Assembly: GCA_963677475.2 (NCBI GenBank)
Contig: CAXXQD010000010.1
Location: 62,001 to 126,000, forward strand
DNA from: JABMQB01 sp963677475
Lineage (GTDB): Bacteria; Bacteroidota; Bacteroidia; Bacteroidales; Prolixibacteraceae
DNA: 64,000 nucleotides
Direction of reading: 5' to 3'
The notes beneath the pieces were generated by a model. That model was given only the letters and a program-made list of their open reading frames with translations, was not told the DNA's origin and ran no database searches. Made by a program: the position numbers and the translations under genes. This document shows positions 1 to 9,104 of the stretch, piece after piece. Position 1 is the stretch's first letter. Each line of letters begins with the position of its first letter.

Positions 1-752
1 CCTTTAAAATGGATGTTTTTATGCGCCAACGAATCAAGGATTAACTGTTTCACAATTCGCTCGTCAGCGATATCGACAGCTTTCCCGGTTAATATTAACT
101 GGGCATTTTTATTGGACCTGTATATTTTTTCAAATGCTTTTATAATGATTTCAATTCCATCTTTAGGTGCAAATGTTCCACCATAAAAGAATTTATGTGC
201 CGTCGGATCACTTTTAATATCCTCCGGTTTTTGGGCTTTAATGTTTTCAATGTCGGTGGATATTGGCAAATATAAAAGAGGATAATTATTGTTGGCCAGT
301 TTTTTAATCCGTTGTTCAAGAAGCTTGCTAATAACAATTGAACCACTTGATAACCAGTGGATAAAATGCACGAAAAGCAACGAGGCTTTTATGTTTACGT
401 TTCCTTTGAAGGTATAGGTTTTTACCTGGTAACGAAGGTCTTCTGTAATATGAAAAACAACTTTGAACCCATAAAACATAAAAAGAAAGATTGTAAGAAT
501 ATTCTTCAAGTTAGGATAACCATAAACAAATAATAGTTTGCCCTTTTCTTGTTTTGTTTGAGATAAATAGGTGCGTATTCCAATCGGCTCATGCCTTTTT
601 GCCGTCAATATATCAATGCATTCCATTTTTCTTTCACGCAGGTTATAAATGGAAACATTGTGCTTTTCCTGCAAAGGATGGAACATATTTCTAACGTGCT
701 GCGTTTCAGCCATGCCCCGAACTAAATCAACGCTTATTACTGCAATATTCAT
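1..752 (-). CDS. Glycosyltransferase (GT4-like), truncated by the window edge
   Basis: An open frame runs without a stop from an ATG at 752 to base 1, giving about 250 residues and no C-terminus. It begins MNIAVISVDLVRGMAETQHV, a Rossmann-like start typical of GT-B glycosyltransferases. Near the left edge it reads GGTFAPKDGIEIIIKAFEKI and then ILTGKA, which match the donor-domain strand-helix signatures of GT4 enzymes. It is the last visible gene of the minus-strand polysaccharide operon and starts 8 bp after the preceding GT4 gene ends. The family assignment is good; the sugar and acceptor cannot be told from sequence. Confidence 0.8.
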   Translation of the reverse strand, partial: MNIAVISVDLVRGMAETQHVRNMFHPLQEKHNVSIYNLRERKMECIDILTAKRHEPIGIRTYLSQTKQEKGKLLFVYGYPNLKNILTIFLFMFYGFKVVFHITEDLRYQVKTYTFKGNVNIKASLLFVHFIHWLSSGSIVISKLLEQRIKKLANNNYPLLYLPISTDIENIKAQKPEDIKSDPTAHKFFYGGTFAPKDGIEIIIKAFEKIYRSNKNAQLILTGKAVDIADERIVKQLILDSLAHKNIHFK

Positions 753-759
753 CACACCT

Positions 760-1902
760 TTATTTTTTTATGAGCACCATTGTTTTCGCAGTAATTTTGT
801 CCCAATTAAGTTTTTCCGAGGTTTGTTTTGAATGCCGTATATTTTCAGCAAATTCGTTCGAAATTGAATTGTCCTTGCAAATATTTATCATACACTTAGC
901 AATTTCTTTTGTATCTCCTATTGGGACAATGTAGCCTGTTTTATTATTTTCAACCACTTCCGTAAATCCCGGAAGATCGGAAACAATAACAGGTTTGTTA
1001 AACACAAATGTGGTTAAGGGAATACCGCTTTGCGATGCTGAGATGTAAGGGCAAACAACTGCTTTTGAACTGTTTATCAATTCCACCAAATGTTTGTCAG
1101 TAATAAACTGATTGATGAGTTGAAAACGTTTGTCATTTTTAATTTCATCCAAAATATCATCGCTTCCTGTTCCAGCCACAATGCCTTGAATGTCTGGTAC
1201 TTCTTTGGAAGCAATTTTGATTGCTTCAACAAAATATTTTAATCCCTTGTAAGGATGGATATATCCATAGTTTAAAAATGTATTCTTAAGCTCATTTGTT
1301 TGTGTCACATGACCGTTTCTGAATATAGAATAAGAATCAAATGTACCCATTGGAATAACCGTTGTATTTTCATATTCAGGGAAATAGTTTACAAACCTTT
1401 TTTGCGTTATTTCTGAATGAAATACCATTGGAATATTCCTATTAACCAGTTGCTTTAATATAGGCATGGGTTTGGTTTTGGCTTTCGAATGATCATTGAC
1501 CTCATGAATGGTATGGAAGCGGTATGATCCTTTAAATATCGAATGAATTTCCATCAAAATAGTGCGTTGTCCGATTACGTTAATTGCATCGTATTTTTTC
1601 GGTTTTAATATTCTCCTTAAATAAATCCGGTTAAAAGAATCAAGCTGTCCACGTCCAAAAGGCACCACAACCAGATAAAAATCAATATTGTTCGTGTTTA
1701 GATAATTAAAAATCAACTCCTTTTTATCCAGCTTTTGCAAACCGTTTTTATTGGTTTTTTCCGCATCAAACCCTAAAGCCGAAATACAAGTATTTCCTTT
1801 CGATGTAATGTAATAATAATCGACTTTATGTTGCTTCGACAATGTTTTTGCCAGGGCAATGGTGCTTTCCGTAAAATCATATACAAAAAATGCAAGGTTC
1901 AT
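760..1902 (-). CDS. Glycosyltransferase family 4
   Basis: The 380-residue protein has the two Rossmann domains of GT-B glycosyltransferases. The N-terminal acceptor domain starts MNLAFFVYDFTESTIALAKT. The C-terminal donor domain contains NYGYIHPYKGLKYFVEAIKI (about 220-240), GIVAGTGSDD, and the nucleotide-sugar loop SQSGIPLTTFVFNKPVIVSD (about 295-315) followed by GFTEVV. It probably transfers a sugar from a nucleotide donor to the lipid-linked repeat unit on the inner face of the cytoplasmic membrane. It lies in the capsule operon 40 bp after the polymerase gene. Substrate unknown. Confidence 0.85.
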   Translation of the reverse strand: MNLAFFVYDFTESTIALAKTLSKQHKVDYYYITSKGNTCISALGFDAEKTNKNGLQKLDKKELIFNYLNTNNIDFYLVVVPFGRGQLDSFNRIYLRRILKPKKYDAINVIGQRTILMEIHSIFKGSYRFHTIHEVNDHSKAKTKPMPILKQLVNRNIPMVFHSEITQKRFVNYFPEYENTTVIPMGTFDSYSIFRNGHVTQTNELKNTFLNYGYIHPYKGLKYFVEAIKIASKEVPDIQGIVAGTGSDDILDEIKNDKRFQLINQFITDKHLVELINSSKAVVCPYISASQSGIPLTTFVFNKPVIVSDLPGFTEVVENNKTGYIVPIGDTKEIAKCMINICKDNSISNEFAENIRHSKQTSEKLNWDKITAKTMVLIKK

Positions 1903-1942
1903 GGTAGAGCAATAAAGTTATTCAACCCAAATCGGTTGAGAT

Positions 1943-3199
1943 TTATTCGGATACAGGATTTAATTCTTCCGATGCCTGTTCCTCTTTTGCAATTTTTCTG
2001 ACGACTTTTAAATAAAGGTCCTGGTTTTTGTTATGAACATGGATAGTATGGAATATATAAAGAACAAATACTGTTGTAATTAAATAATTTACATTAAAAA
2101 CAGTTGATGAAGTAAGGCTGGTCAACAATAAATACCATAAGTAATATTTTACATAGTAGTATTCTTTAGGTACATTGATTTTATAGCCCCGAACCCAAAT
2201 TAAAAAATAGGCAAATAACGGCAATATGCCAAACATTGTATACAAACCAATTAGTCCGACATCGGTCAGGTAATAACCTTGTTTGTTGCCTAATCCGGTC
2301 ACAAATTTACCATAGTCTGATTTTTCACCGTAAGCAACACCATTTCCTAAAACCTTGTTGATTGGGCTAGGAGAAAAATCGGTTAAAAAATATGTAGCTG
2401 CCAGTATGCGAATATTTTTTGTACCTGTTTCAATGGTTTGTTCTTGTGTTTTCTTTAAGCCTTCTACAATTGGGTGCCGCAATGAAAACAAGATTAAAAC
2501 CAAGGCTACGAATGTACCTAATACAACACCTTTCTTTACAAAGTCGATTTTTTTTGTGAAATGGTATGTGAAAATGAACAAGATTGTGACAATAAGTTGA
2601 CGAGTTGCAATTAAAAATGGGAACAACAATCCAAGCAGAATCAATGGCAACCATTTCCACTTTCCCTTTTTCGCTTCCGTAAACTTATTCAACGAAATGA
2701 AGCTTGCAAGAACAAATATTCCACTTCCGGGAATAAATATCCTTGGGATACCCCGTTCAGTTTCGAATTCTTGTTTTCCGCCGAACATCACATGATCGGC
2801 ATTTGCCAATTGAAAGAAATAAACTGCAATAAAAATAAATCCATAAATAAGAACAATCTTTTCAATGCTTTGAACCTGGACTTTTGTTTTCACCAAATAA
2901 AAGAAGAATGCCCATATAAGATAAGGTACTGTTGCTTTAACCGTATCAGCAATTCCCTGGTTCCAAAAGAATTTAGCCATTACTGCAGAAATTATTACCG
3001 CCGCAAACATTAATTGTACGGGCAAAACAAATCCTTTGCGTTTGGCAAGCATAAACGGAACGGAAACCGTCACAGCGGCAGCTACCCCAAAAAATTGCAA
3101 ATAGGCAGTAATCCCTTCGGGTAAAAACTGCGCTTCGAATAATTGCATGGAAACAATTACCAAAACAAAGATTGCTATTTCCCTAAAATGTTTGATCAT
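1943..3199 (-). CDS. Wzy/O-antigen-ligase-like membrane polymerase
   Basis: A 418-residue, very hydrophobic protein with roughly ten to twelve predicted membrane segments, starting MIKHFREIAIFVLVIVSMQL. A larger polar loop lies around residues 255-310 (ILAATYFLTDFSPSPINKVL, then GNGVAYGEKSDYGK), as in O-antigen polymerases and ligases. Sequence conservation in Wzy proteins is poor, so the call rests on topology and on position between a GT2 and a GT4 gene in an operon that also has a flippase. The expected role is joining repeat units on the periplasmic side of the inner membrane. A ligase is the main alternative. Confidence 0.65.
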   Translation of the reverse strand: MIKHFREIAIFVLVIVSMQLFEAQFLPEGITAYLQFFGVAAAVTVSVPFMLAKRKGFVLPVQLMFAAVIISAVMAKFFWNQGIADTVKATVPYLIWAFFFYLVKTKVQVQSIEKIVLIYGFIFIAVYFFQLANADHVMFGGKQEFETERGIPRIFIPGSGIFVLASFISLNKFTEAKKGKWKWLPLILLGLLFPFLIATRQLIVTILFIFTYHFTKKIDFVKKGVVLGTFVALVLILFSLRHPIVEGLKKTQEQTIETGTKNIRILAATYFLTDFSPSPINKVLGNGVAYGEKSDYGKFVTGLGNKQGYYLTDVGLIGLYTMFGILPLFAYFLIWVRGYKINVPKEYYYVKYYLWYLLLTSLTSSTVFNVNYLITTVFVLYIFHTIHVHNKNQDLYLKVVRKIAKEEQASEELNPVSE

Positions 3200-3202
3200 G
3201 TT

Positions 3203-4186
3203 TTACGCCGATGCCATTTGGAGGTACATCCTTATTTTAGAACCAATACGTGCTTTTGTTTTGTAAAACAATACCTTGTTGGCATCTCGTAAGCTATTTG
3301 ATTTAACATGGAATAGTTGATGAAACTTCTCCATAAATTCATAAATCTCAGCGTATTTCAAGGTTTGGGTATAGATGACCAATTGCATAATAAACCGGTT
3401 GTGAAAAATTTGGTGCAATTGGGTTTTATCGATACCTTCTACTTCAGATTGATCTTTAACCCATTGAAAAAAAGCCAGGTTTGCATTTATTTTACGGATA
3501 GCAATGCTTTTATCTGCTTTGTTTTCAGAAATATTAATCTTGCTTTTCCGCCAGCTCACTTCACAATTATGGATGGATTTAATTCCTTTCGAATTGCCAA
3601 TTTTAATCCAGGTCGCATCGTCGGTATACCATGCTAATTCAAAACTTTGAAAACGTCCTTTTTCGATAAAGGTTTTTTTGTTGAAAATATACTCTACAAT
3701 AAATGAATTTAGCTCGCCCGACATACGTTTCATAAAAAACGATTTGGTATCCAATACATCCGGAAAAGGAAATTCTTTGCGGATCAATTTTCCGTGCCCA
3801 TCAATAATCTGAACATTAAAGTGAAACAGGTCGTTTGAATATCCATTCGATATTTCTTTGTAAAACTCTTCCACACACTTTGGGTGCATTAGGTCATCAT
3901 CAGAGAACAACCAAGCCCATTCTTCATCGCCTGTCATATCAACACAACGGTTCCAGTGGGCAACCAAATCCTTCTCGCCTAGGTTTTTATCAAATCGTTT
4001 ATATACAATGTTTATTTGAGATTCGTATTTTTTTACAATTGAATACAAATCGGCTTTGCTGGCATCATCGCCAATATACAATGTAAAAGCTTTACACGTT
4101 TGCCTTGCTATGGACGCAATGGTTGCATCAAAATAGTCAGGCTTATAAGCCGGGATAACGATTGCTAGATTAATTTTATTTCTCAA
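3203..4186 (-). CDS. Glycosyltransferase family 2
   Basis: The 327-residue protein has a GT-A fold N-terminus: NLAIVIPAYKPDYFDATIAS at about 6-25, IGDDAS around 38-43 (nucleotide binding) and a DDD metal-binding motif at about 96-98 (WLFSDDDLMHPKC). Family knowledge predicts an inverting nucleotide-sugar transferase acting in the cytoplasm on a lipid-linked oligosaccharide. It ends 3 bp before the polymerase gene and starts 13 bp after the flippase gene, so the genes are co-transcribed. The C-terminal third is helical and has no motif I recognise. Confidence 0.88.
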   Translation of the reverse strand: MRNKINLAIVIPAYKPDYFDATIASIARQTCKAFTLYIGDDASKADLYSIVKKYESQINIVYKRFDKNLGEKDLVAHWNRCVDMTGDEEWAWLFSDDDLMHPKCVEEFYKEISNGYSNDLFHFNVQIIDGHGKLIRKEFPFPDVLDTKSFFMKRMSGELNSFIVEYIFNKKTFIEKGRFQSFELAWYTDDATWIKIGNSKGIKSIHNCEVSWRKSKINISENKADKSIAIRKINANLAFFQWVKDQSEVEGIDKTQLHQIFHNRFIMQLVIYTQTLKYAEIYEFMEKFHQLFHVKSNSLRDANKVLFYKTKARIGSKIRMYLQMASA

Positions 4187-4199
4187 AACGTGAATTTTA

Positions 4200-5735
4200 T
4201 TATCTGATTTTGTGCAAAATTAGATTGCGCAGATGGGTAATTTCTTCCTTTTTTACTATCACAAAAAAACTGTAAACAAAAAACGCAATTGCAAATATTG
4301 TTGATTTAATAAGTATCACAACTACCAAAGAATACTCTTTGTTCATTGAATAACCAACAAAATAATAGACCAGTGCAGCTATTGTTGCCCCCCCAATAAG
4401 TGACGGGAGAAACGAATTTAAAAATATCCGTTTACCATTCAACTTCAATATGCGAGGAATGTAATAAACATAGCTAAAAGATACCTGGATAAGAATATAT
4501 ATTAGGTAGGCAATTACTGCTGCCCCAACACTTAATTTTGGTGCAAGAACTGCTGTTAGTGCTAATGAAACAATACAAGCCACAGCTGATGAGTAAACCA
4601 GAGGTTTTATTTTTCCAACTGATAATATTAAACTGGATACGGGTGTGTTATGCATGGAGAATAGGGTTATTAGCCATATAATTAACCAAACCGACAAATG
4701 TGTAAATTCCTTTCCTACATATAATTCGAGTAATTCATTGGCATTTATGACCAAACCAAAAATTACCAGGCTTAGGAATATGGTCACATATTTGGTTCCA
4801 CCATAAATAATTTGTTCTATTCTTTTTTGATCGGACAAAGCATAACTTTTTGCTGAAACAGGTAATAAAACCTGGAGAAAGACGCCACCAAATGCAATAA
4901 TAAGCATTGAAATGGTTTCGATGATCCGGTATTCTGTTACGATACCAACACCTTGGTTCCCAAATGCGCCAAGTAAAATTGGGCGCAAATTATTTGCGGA
5001 GAACTGAAATATACCCATGGCAAAAATTGAAAGGCTATATCCAATGATTGTTTTAAATATGTGCTTATCCCATTTAGGCGATAATAATTGAGAAACAGGG
5101 ATGCCTGTTTTTCTTAACCTCAATATGTTTAATGGGATAACCATCAGAAAACCTAAGGTGTAGATAAAAAAGTATTTCGGAATTGATAGTTCTAACTTCA
5201 CTGCCAAATATGCTGTACAAAGATTAAGCAAACTGGCAAGAATGGTTACACGGTTGATCCAGGCAATTTCATCAAAAGCTGTTAATAATTGATTTACAAC
5301 ATATAAAAACCAATTTATAACTGCACTTGCAGCCAGAATATACATCAACCATGAAAATACAAGCGCTTGTTCATGTTCCAGTTTGAAGATGCCTTGCGAA
5401 AAGTAACCAAGCCCTATAAAAACCAGTGCATTTACCAAACCAATAAATGTGTAAAACAACACGCTTGTTTGTGATGCTTTTACGATATTTTGCGTTTCAT
5501 CCTTGCTTACCCATATTGATAAATATCGAATCAATCCGGTATTCATGCCAAGGTCAACTAACCTTAAGTAAGCGTTAAGCGAATATGCCAAAGCAATTAA
5601 ACCATAGTCTAATTTACCGTAGTAGCCAATCAACAATGGTATGGTAATAAATTGAATTCCTGCAGAAATAATTTTTGCCAGGATTCCCCACACTGATCCG
5701 CTAAATATGGTTTTTAAAGAAGTGTTTTTTAACAT
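4200..5735 (-). CDS. Wzx-like polysaccharide flippase (MATE/MOP superfamily)
   Basis: The 511-residue protein has about 14 predicted membrane helices. It opens with SGSVWGILAKIISAGIQFIT and ITIPLLIGYYGKLDYGLIAL, the usual start of PST/O-antigen translocases. The expected role is flipping undecaprenyl-linked repeat units across the inner membrane before polymerisation. Its start overlaps the end of the FrhB-like gene by 7 bp, which indicates translational coupling within the capsule operon. The length is normal for the family. Confidence 0.85.
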   Translation of the reverse strand: MLKNTSLKTIFSGSVWGILAKIISAGIQFITIPLLIGYYGKLDYGLIALAYSLNAYLRLVDLGMNTGLIRYLSIWVSKDETQNIVKASQTSVLFYTFIGLVNALVFIGLGYFSQGIFKLEHEQALVFSWLMYILAASAVINWFLYVVNQLLTAFDEIAWINRVTILASLLNLCTAYLAVKLELSIPKYFFIYTLGFLMVIPLNILRLRKTGIPVSQLLSPKWDKHIFKTIIGYSLSIFAMGIFQFSANNLRPILLGAFGNQGVGIVTEYRIIETISMLIIAFGGVFLQVLLPVSAKSYALSDQKRIEQIIYGGTKYVTIFLSLVIFGLVINANELLELYVGKEFTHLSVWLIIWLITLFSMHNTPVSSLILSVGKIKPLVYSSAVACIVSLALTAVLAPKLSVGAAVIAYLIYILIQVSFSYVYYIPRILKLNGKRIFLNSFLPSLIGGATIAALVYYFVGYSMNKEYSLVVVILIKSTIFAIAFFVYSFFVIVKKEEITHLRNLILHKIR

Positions 5736-6934
5736 ATTTGCTTCTTAGTTCTACGATAAGTGCCTTTGAATTCGCGAAACAATGTTAATGGTGAATTTAT
5801 AAGACAGTTTGAGAAAAGGTTTAATCCCCTAAAATTCAAGGTACGTTTATTCGCCAATTGATAGGCAAGAACCCTGGCCCCTGCAACTTTCCTGCGTTGG
5901 TATTGGTAAGGTTGCATTGATTTGAGCTTTGCGGACCCGAGAGGCTTCATTTCAATAAAATTTTCCGTATAACATTGTTTGAGAATATCTTCAGCCTTGC
6001 CCGTTCTGGCAATCATAAAGCTTTTTCCATCTTTTTCTTCAAAGTCTGGATATCCATCGGCTGTGTCCCAGGCATCCCCAACTGCAATATCCGATTGTAG
6101 GCCTATTCCATCCGGGCAAATCTTACATCTAAAGTGAAGTTCTTTTCCTAATACTTTGCCCCATGAATCGTTATAGCTGGTTTTGAAGGTTTTGCCTGAT
6201 TTGTCAGTGAACCTGAAAGATCCTGGCCACCCATCGCCCCGATACGCCAAATCATGGATCGGATTTTCAGAATTATGCATGTCGATTAGCTTTTCTGTTG
6301 CATTAATGGATGGTATTCCCGCGCAAAAAATAGCAACTGTAAGTTTTATTTTTTCTTTAAACTCGGGATATTCATTTAATAAATTAGTCAGCGCTGAAAT
6401 GTCGCAAGGTTTTCCAACAAAACAGAAAGTTTCATTTGTTTGTTTTAATATCTCCAATATGCTGCAAAAAATATTTGCTGGGGCATATCTTGAAGAGCTG
6501 CATCTTAAAACTTCATCTCTAGACCGTGAAACTTTTAATTCGTTGTTTTTATAGTTGTTCTTGTCACTGCCAACTTGCAAAACTGCATCAACAATCCCTT
6601 TTTCAAGCATATAAATTGCCAATGCACTAACTATGCCCCCAGATGAACCAACCTTTCTGATTTTATTATCTGTTGATGAGCCTACGTATAATTGAAGAAT
6701 ATTACCCCAAACACGATTTGAATTTCTGGTTTTGCTGTTTAGTACGTTTTTTCCAGGACAAATCTTATCAACAAGTATTTCTTCATCTGCATTTAATTGC
6801 CCCGGATGCAGGAAGCCATCGGATAAAAGCTGCATTTTATTGGTAGGGTTCTTTGAGAGGCCTTCGCACAATCCGCATCCCATGCACAATCCGTCCTTGT
6901 CTAACTTATTATATAAAGATTTTACTTTATTCAA
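5729..6934 (-). CDS. FrhB-like Fe-S protein (coenzyme F420 hydrogenase/dehydrogenase beta-subunit family)
   Basis: The 401-residue protein carries a CxxCxxC motif near the N-terminus (CMGCGLCEGL, Cys 17, 20 and 23), GSSGGIVSALAIYMLEKGIV in the middle, CFVGKPCDISALTNLL, and later FRCKICPDGIGLQSDIAVGD. This is the pattern of the FrhB N- and C-terminal domains, which bind Fe-S clusters and flavin. Members of this family occur in capsule and EPS loci next to polysaccharide pyruvyl transferases, as here: the pyruvyl transferase gene lies 4 bp upstream. Its reaction in polysaccharide synthesis is not established. A redox step on a sugar or pyruvyl group is inference. Confidence 0.8.
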   Translation of the reverse strand: MNKVKSLYNKLDKDGLCMGCGLCEGLSKNPTNKMQLLSDGFLHPGQLNADEEILVDKICPGKNVLNSKTRNSNRVWGNILQLYVGSSTDNKIRKVGSSGGIVSALAIYMLEKGIVDAVLQVGSDKNNYKNNELKVSRSRDEVLRCSSSRYAPANIFCSILEILKQTNETFCFVGKPCDISALTNLLNEYPEFKEKIKLTVAIFCAGIPSINATEKLIDMHNSENPIHDLAYRGDGWPGSFRFTDKSGKTFKTSYNDSWGKVLGKELHFRCKICPDGIGLQSDIAVGDAWDTADGYPDFEEKDGKSFMIARTGKAEDILKQCYTENFIEMKPLGSAKLKSMQPYQYQRRKVAGARVLAYQLANKRTLNFRGLNLFSNCLINSPLTLFREFKGTYRRTKKQIC

Positions 6935-6938
6935 TTGA

Positions 6939-8156
6939 TTAACTTAAAAATGCCGAAATCGTTTCTTTTAGTTCATCCAACCTGGGTTCGACAATATTTT
7001 TATTTGCTTCAGTAACCGCTTGGTTCAGTTTATCCCGATCCAAGAATGCTTGCTTCAGATTTTCTAAAATGATATCCTCTTTTTCATTTACGCAATCACC
7101 TATCCATAAATATTTTAAGGTGTCTTCAAAAAGTCCATTAAATTTTCTGCTATATGCCATTGGGAACACCGGGACTCCTGTTGAAAATGCAGCAATGCAG
7201 GAATGCATGCGTGCTCCTATGAAAAAATCCATTCCACTTATGTAATTTTTGGCTTTTATTGGATCGGCAAAAGGTTCTGCCAGAATTAATTCTGGATATT
7301 TTTTCTGAAGCTGTTTAGAAACCAAATAATCGTTTTCAACTTCGAAGTCTTCAGGGATAACATGTGGGATTAAGTGAACCTGCACATCTTTTTGTTGTGT
7401 AAAAAATTGTATCGTATTGTTAATTAAATTTTTATAATCTGCTTTTAAATTAAACTGATTATCCTTGGTATATCCGCCGTTCCACAATAGTCCTGAAATA
7501 TTTATTCCAACATTAATTTTTCCGTTGTTTATTTCATTCCTAGTATATGGCAAATAAAAAGCAACATCAATCGATTCTTTTATTTTATCAGTATTCAAAT
7601 AGCGCGTAGTGTAATCGTAACTTTGCTTATCCCTGCTAACAACCATTTGAAGCTTCTTCATCCAATAAAACGCTTTCTTCTCACGTTTTTTGTCCTGAAA
7701 GGGACCAATTGTCTGTGGTAATAATAGTTGTTTCTTATTAAGAAATGAGAAAAAAATCTTCGAACTTAAAATTCTTTTGAAACGCTCATTGCCATAAATA
7801 TCGGTAAAACTGTCGCCCTCGGCAATGTCTAAAATATAATTAAGCTTTAATAATTTGAGCGTATGCAACTTTTTAGAATGCACGATCAACGCCGCCAAGG
7901 ATCGCCAATATGTAAAATCTAATCCAAAAATATTCTGAAACTTAATTATATTCTCATTTATTATTAAGGAGCCTGTGGTATTCACTGAACTGCCAATAAG
8001 GTTAAAAGTTGCGTCAATGCCCTTTTCCTGTAAAATATCCTTTAGCAATGATAAAGTAGAATAGGCGAGGGCAGATACTCCCATATTTTTATTGTACGGA
8101 TTTGCCCAAACTATTCCAATTGAAATAGGCTTTTGGCTTTTATTACGCTTATTCAT
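6939..8156 (-). CDS. Polysaccharide pyruvyl transferase family protein
   Basis: The 405-residue protein starts near residue 10 with SIGIVWANPYNKNMGVSALA, an N-terminal strand-loop seen in CsaB/WcaK proteins. The C-terminal half has GVNISGLLWNGGYTK, HLIPHVIPEDF and the family hallmark GARMHSCIAAFSTGVPVFPM at about 320-340. Such enzymes move a pyruvyl ketal from phosphoenolpyruvate to a sugar, adding negative charge to the polymer. It directly follows the upxY gene, and the FrhB-like gene begins 4 bp after its stop. Substrate not determinable. Confidence 0.85.
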   Translation of the reverse strand: MNKRNKSQKPISIGIVWANPYNKNMGVSALAYSTLSLLKDILQEKGIDATFNLIGSSVNTTGSLIINENIIKFQNIFGLDFTYWRSLAALIVHSKKLHTLKLLKLNYILDIAEGDSFTDIYGNERFKRILSSKIFFSFLNKKQLLLPQTIGPFQDKKREKKAFYWMKKLQMVVSRDKQSYDYTTRYLNTDKIKESIDVAFYLPYTRNEINNGKINVGINISGLLWNGGYTKDNQFNLKADYKNLINNTIQFFTQQKDVQVHLIPHVIPEDFEVENDYLVSKQLQKKYPELILAEPFADPIKAKNYISGMDFFIGARMHSCIAAFSTGVPVFPMAYSRKFNGLFEDTLKYLWIGDCVNEKEDIILENLKQAFLDRDKLNQAVTEANKNIVEPRLDELKETISAFLS

Positions 8157-8233
8157 TTATCCGGAAAGGTATAATTTGAAATCAATCAACAAAAGTTGAT
8201 TCAAGAGGAATATTATATAATACTTTATTTGGA

Positions 8234-8770
8234 TTATTTATTGAGTCCGGAATCGGGCTCTAAAACCTTAATCTCGTCTTTTGAAATATTGGCAAACAAA
8301 CTGCAATTCATTATATCAAGGCGAACCAAAATCCGCGACTGTCCAAATACTTGTGCAATTTCACCTTTCAACCCTTTGAGTGATCCATAAACCACTTCTG
8401 CGGCAACGCCTTTTTTAATACGGTCGTACGATAGAGTCACTTCTTCTTCACTATTCTCAATCAAAGTTTTAATACTTTCGATTTGTATTGCCGGAATAGC
8501 TTGGGCTTTACCTCCAAAACTTACATATTTAACCGCTCCCTGAACACCAAGAACATTAAAAAATTCTTTATTGCTAACTTTCACAAACACATAGCTTTTA
8601 AATACCGGTTCTTTTACCCATTTTTTTCGATCACTCCAGTATTTAAGAACCCTCCTCAAAGGCAAATAGCATTCAATGCCTAACTCCTCTAGACGCTCTG
8701 CCAGTTTTTTTTCTGTATTAGCTTTTGTATAAACAGCGTACCAGTTATATGTTGTTTTTCTTAACTCCAT
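8234..8770 (-). CDS. UpxY-family capsule transcription antiterminator (NusG-like)
   Basis: The 178-residue protein has a NusG N-terminal domain (NWYAVYTKANTEKKLAERLE, then CYLPLRRVLKYWSDRKKWVK and EPVFKSYVFVKV, residues about 9-75). A C-terminal KOW segment (VVYGSLKGLKGEIAQVFGQS, about 128-147) follows. In Bacteroides, UpxY proteins bind the leader of their own capsule operon and stop premature termination. Its position as a leader gene upstream of the synthesis genes fits. No upxZ-like partner follows it; the next gene is the pyruvyl transferase. Confidence 0.9.
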   Translation of the reverse strand: MELRKTTYNWYAVYTKANTEKKLAERLEELGIECYLPLRRVLKYWSDRKKWVKEPVFKSYVFVKVSNKEFFNVLGVQGAVKYVSFGGKAQAIPAIQIESIKTLIENSEEEVTLSYDRIKKGVAAEVVYGSLKGLKGEIAQVFGQSRILVRLDIMNCSLFANISKDEIKVLEPDSGLNK

Positions 8771-8831
8771 ATTTATTCTCTAATCGTTTTTTTGTTGTTG
8801 CTTGTTCGGTACACTTAAATTATAAACTAAC

Positions 8832-9104
8832 TTATTGATATTGTTTTCGCTCAATAATCCTTTTCAATGACATGTTTTCAAGGCTCAATTCCGCAAACAT
8901 TCTTTTCAACTTGTCGTTTTCTTCTTCGAGTAAGTTTATTTTACTAATCTCAGAAACGCTTAGCCCTTTATACTTGTTTTTCCAGTTGTAAAAAGTTGCC
9001 TGGCTGATACCATATTTGTTCACTAAGTCTTGTATGGAAGATCCATTTTCATATTCCATAAGAACCTTGTGAATTTGTTCTTCACGATACCTCTTTCTCG
9101 ACAT
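8832..9104 (-). CDS. Orphan IS3-family OrfA-like helix-turn-helix protein
   Basis: The 90-residue protein starts MSRKRYREEQIHKVLMEYEN. It has an HTH_Tnp_1-type helix-turn-helix (IQDLVNKYGISQATFYNWKN, about 24-43) and then a leucine-zipper-like coiled coil (about 57-85), which is the complete architecture of IS3/IS407-type OrfA. No OrfB catalytic partner lies on either side: its stop is 61 bp before upxY. It is either the remnant of an insertion sequence or a DNA-binding protein retained at the head of the capsule operon. It is the first gene of the minus-strand array. Confidence 0.75.
   Translation of the reverse strand: MSRKRYREEQIHKVLMEYENGSSIQDLVNKYGISQATFYNWKNKYKGLSVSEISKINLLEEENDKLKRMFAELSLENMSLKRIIERKQYQ

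Noticed and set aside
8832..9104. A complete IS3 insertion sequence
   Set aside because: No OrfB, no frameshift site and no terminal inverted repeats were found; only the OrfA-like gene is present.
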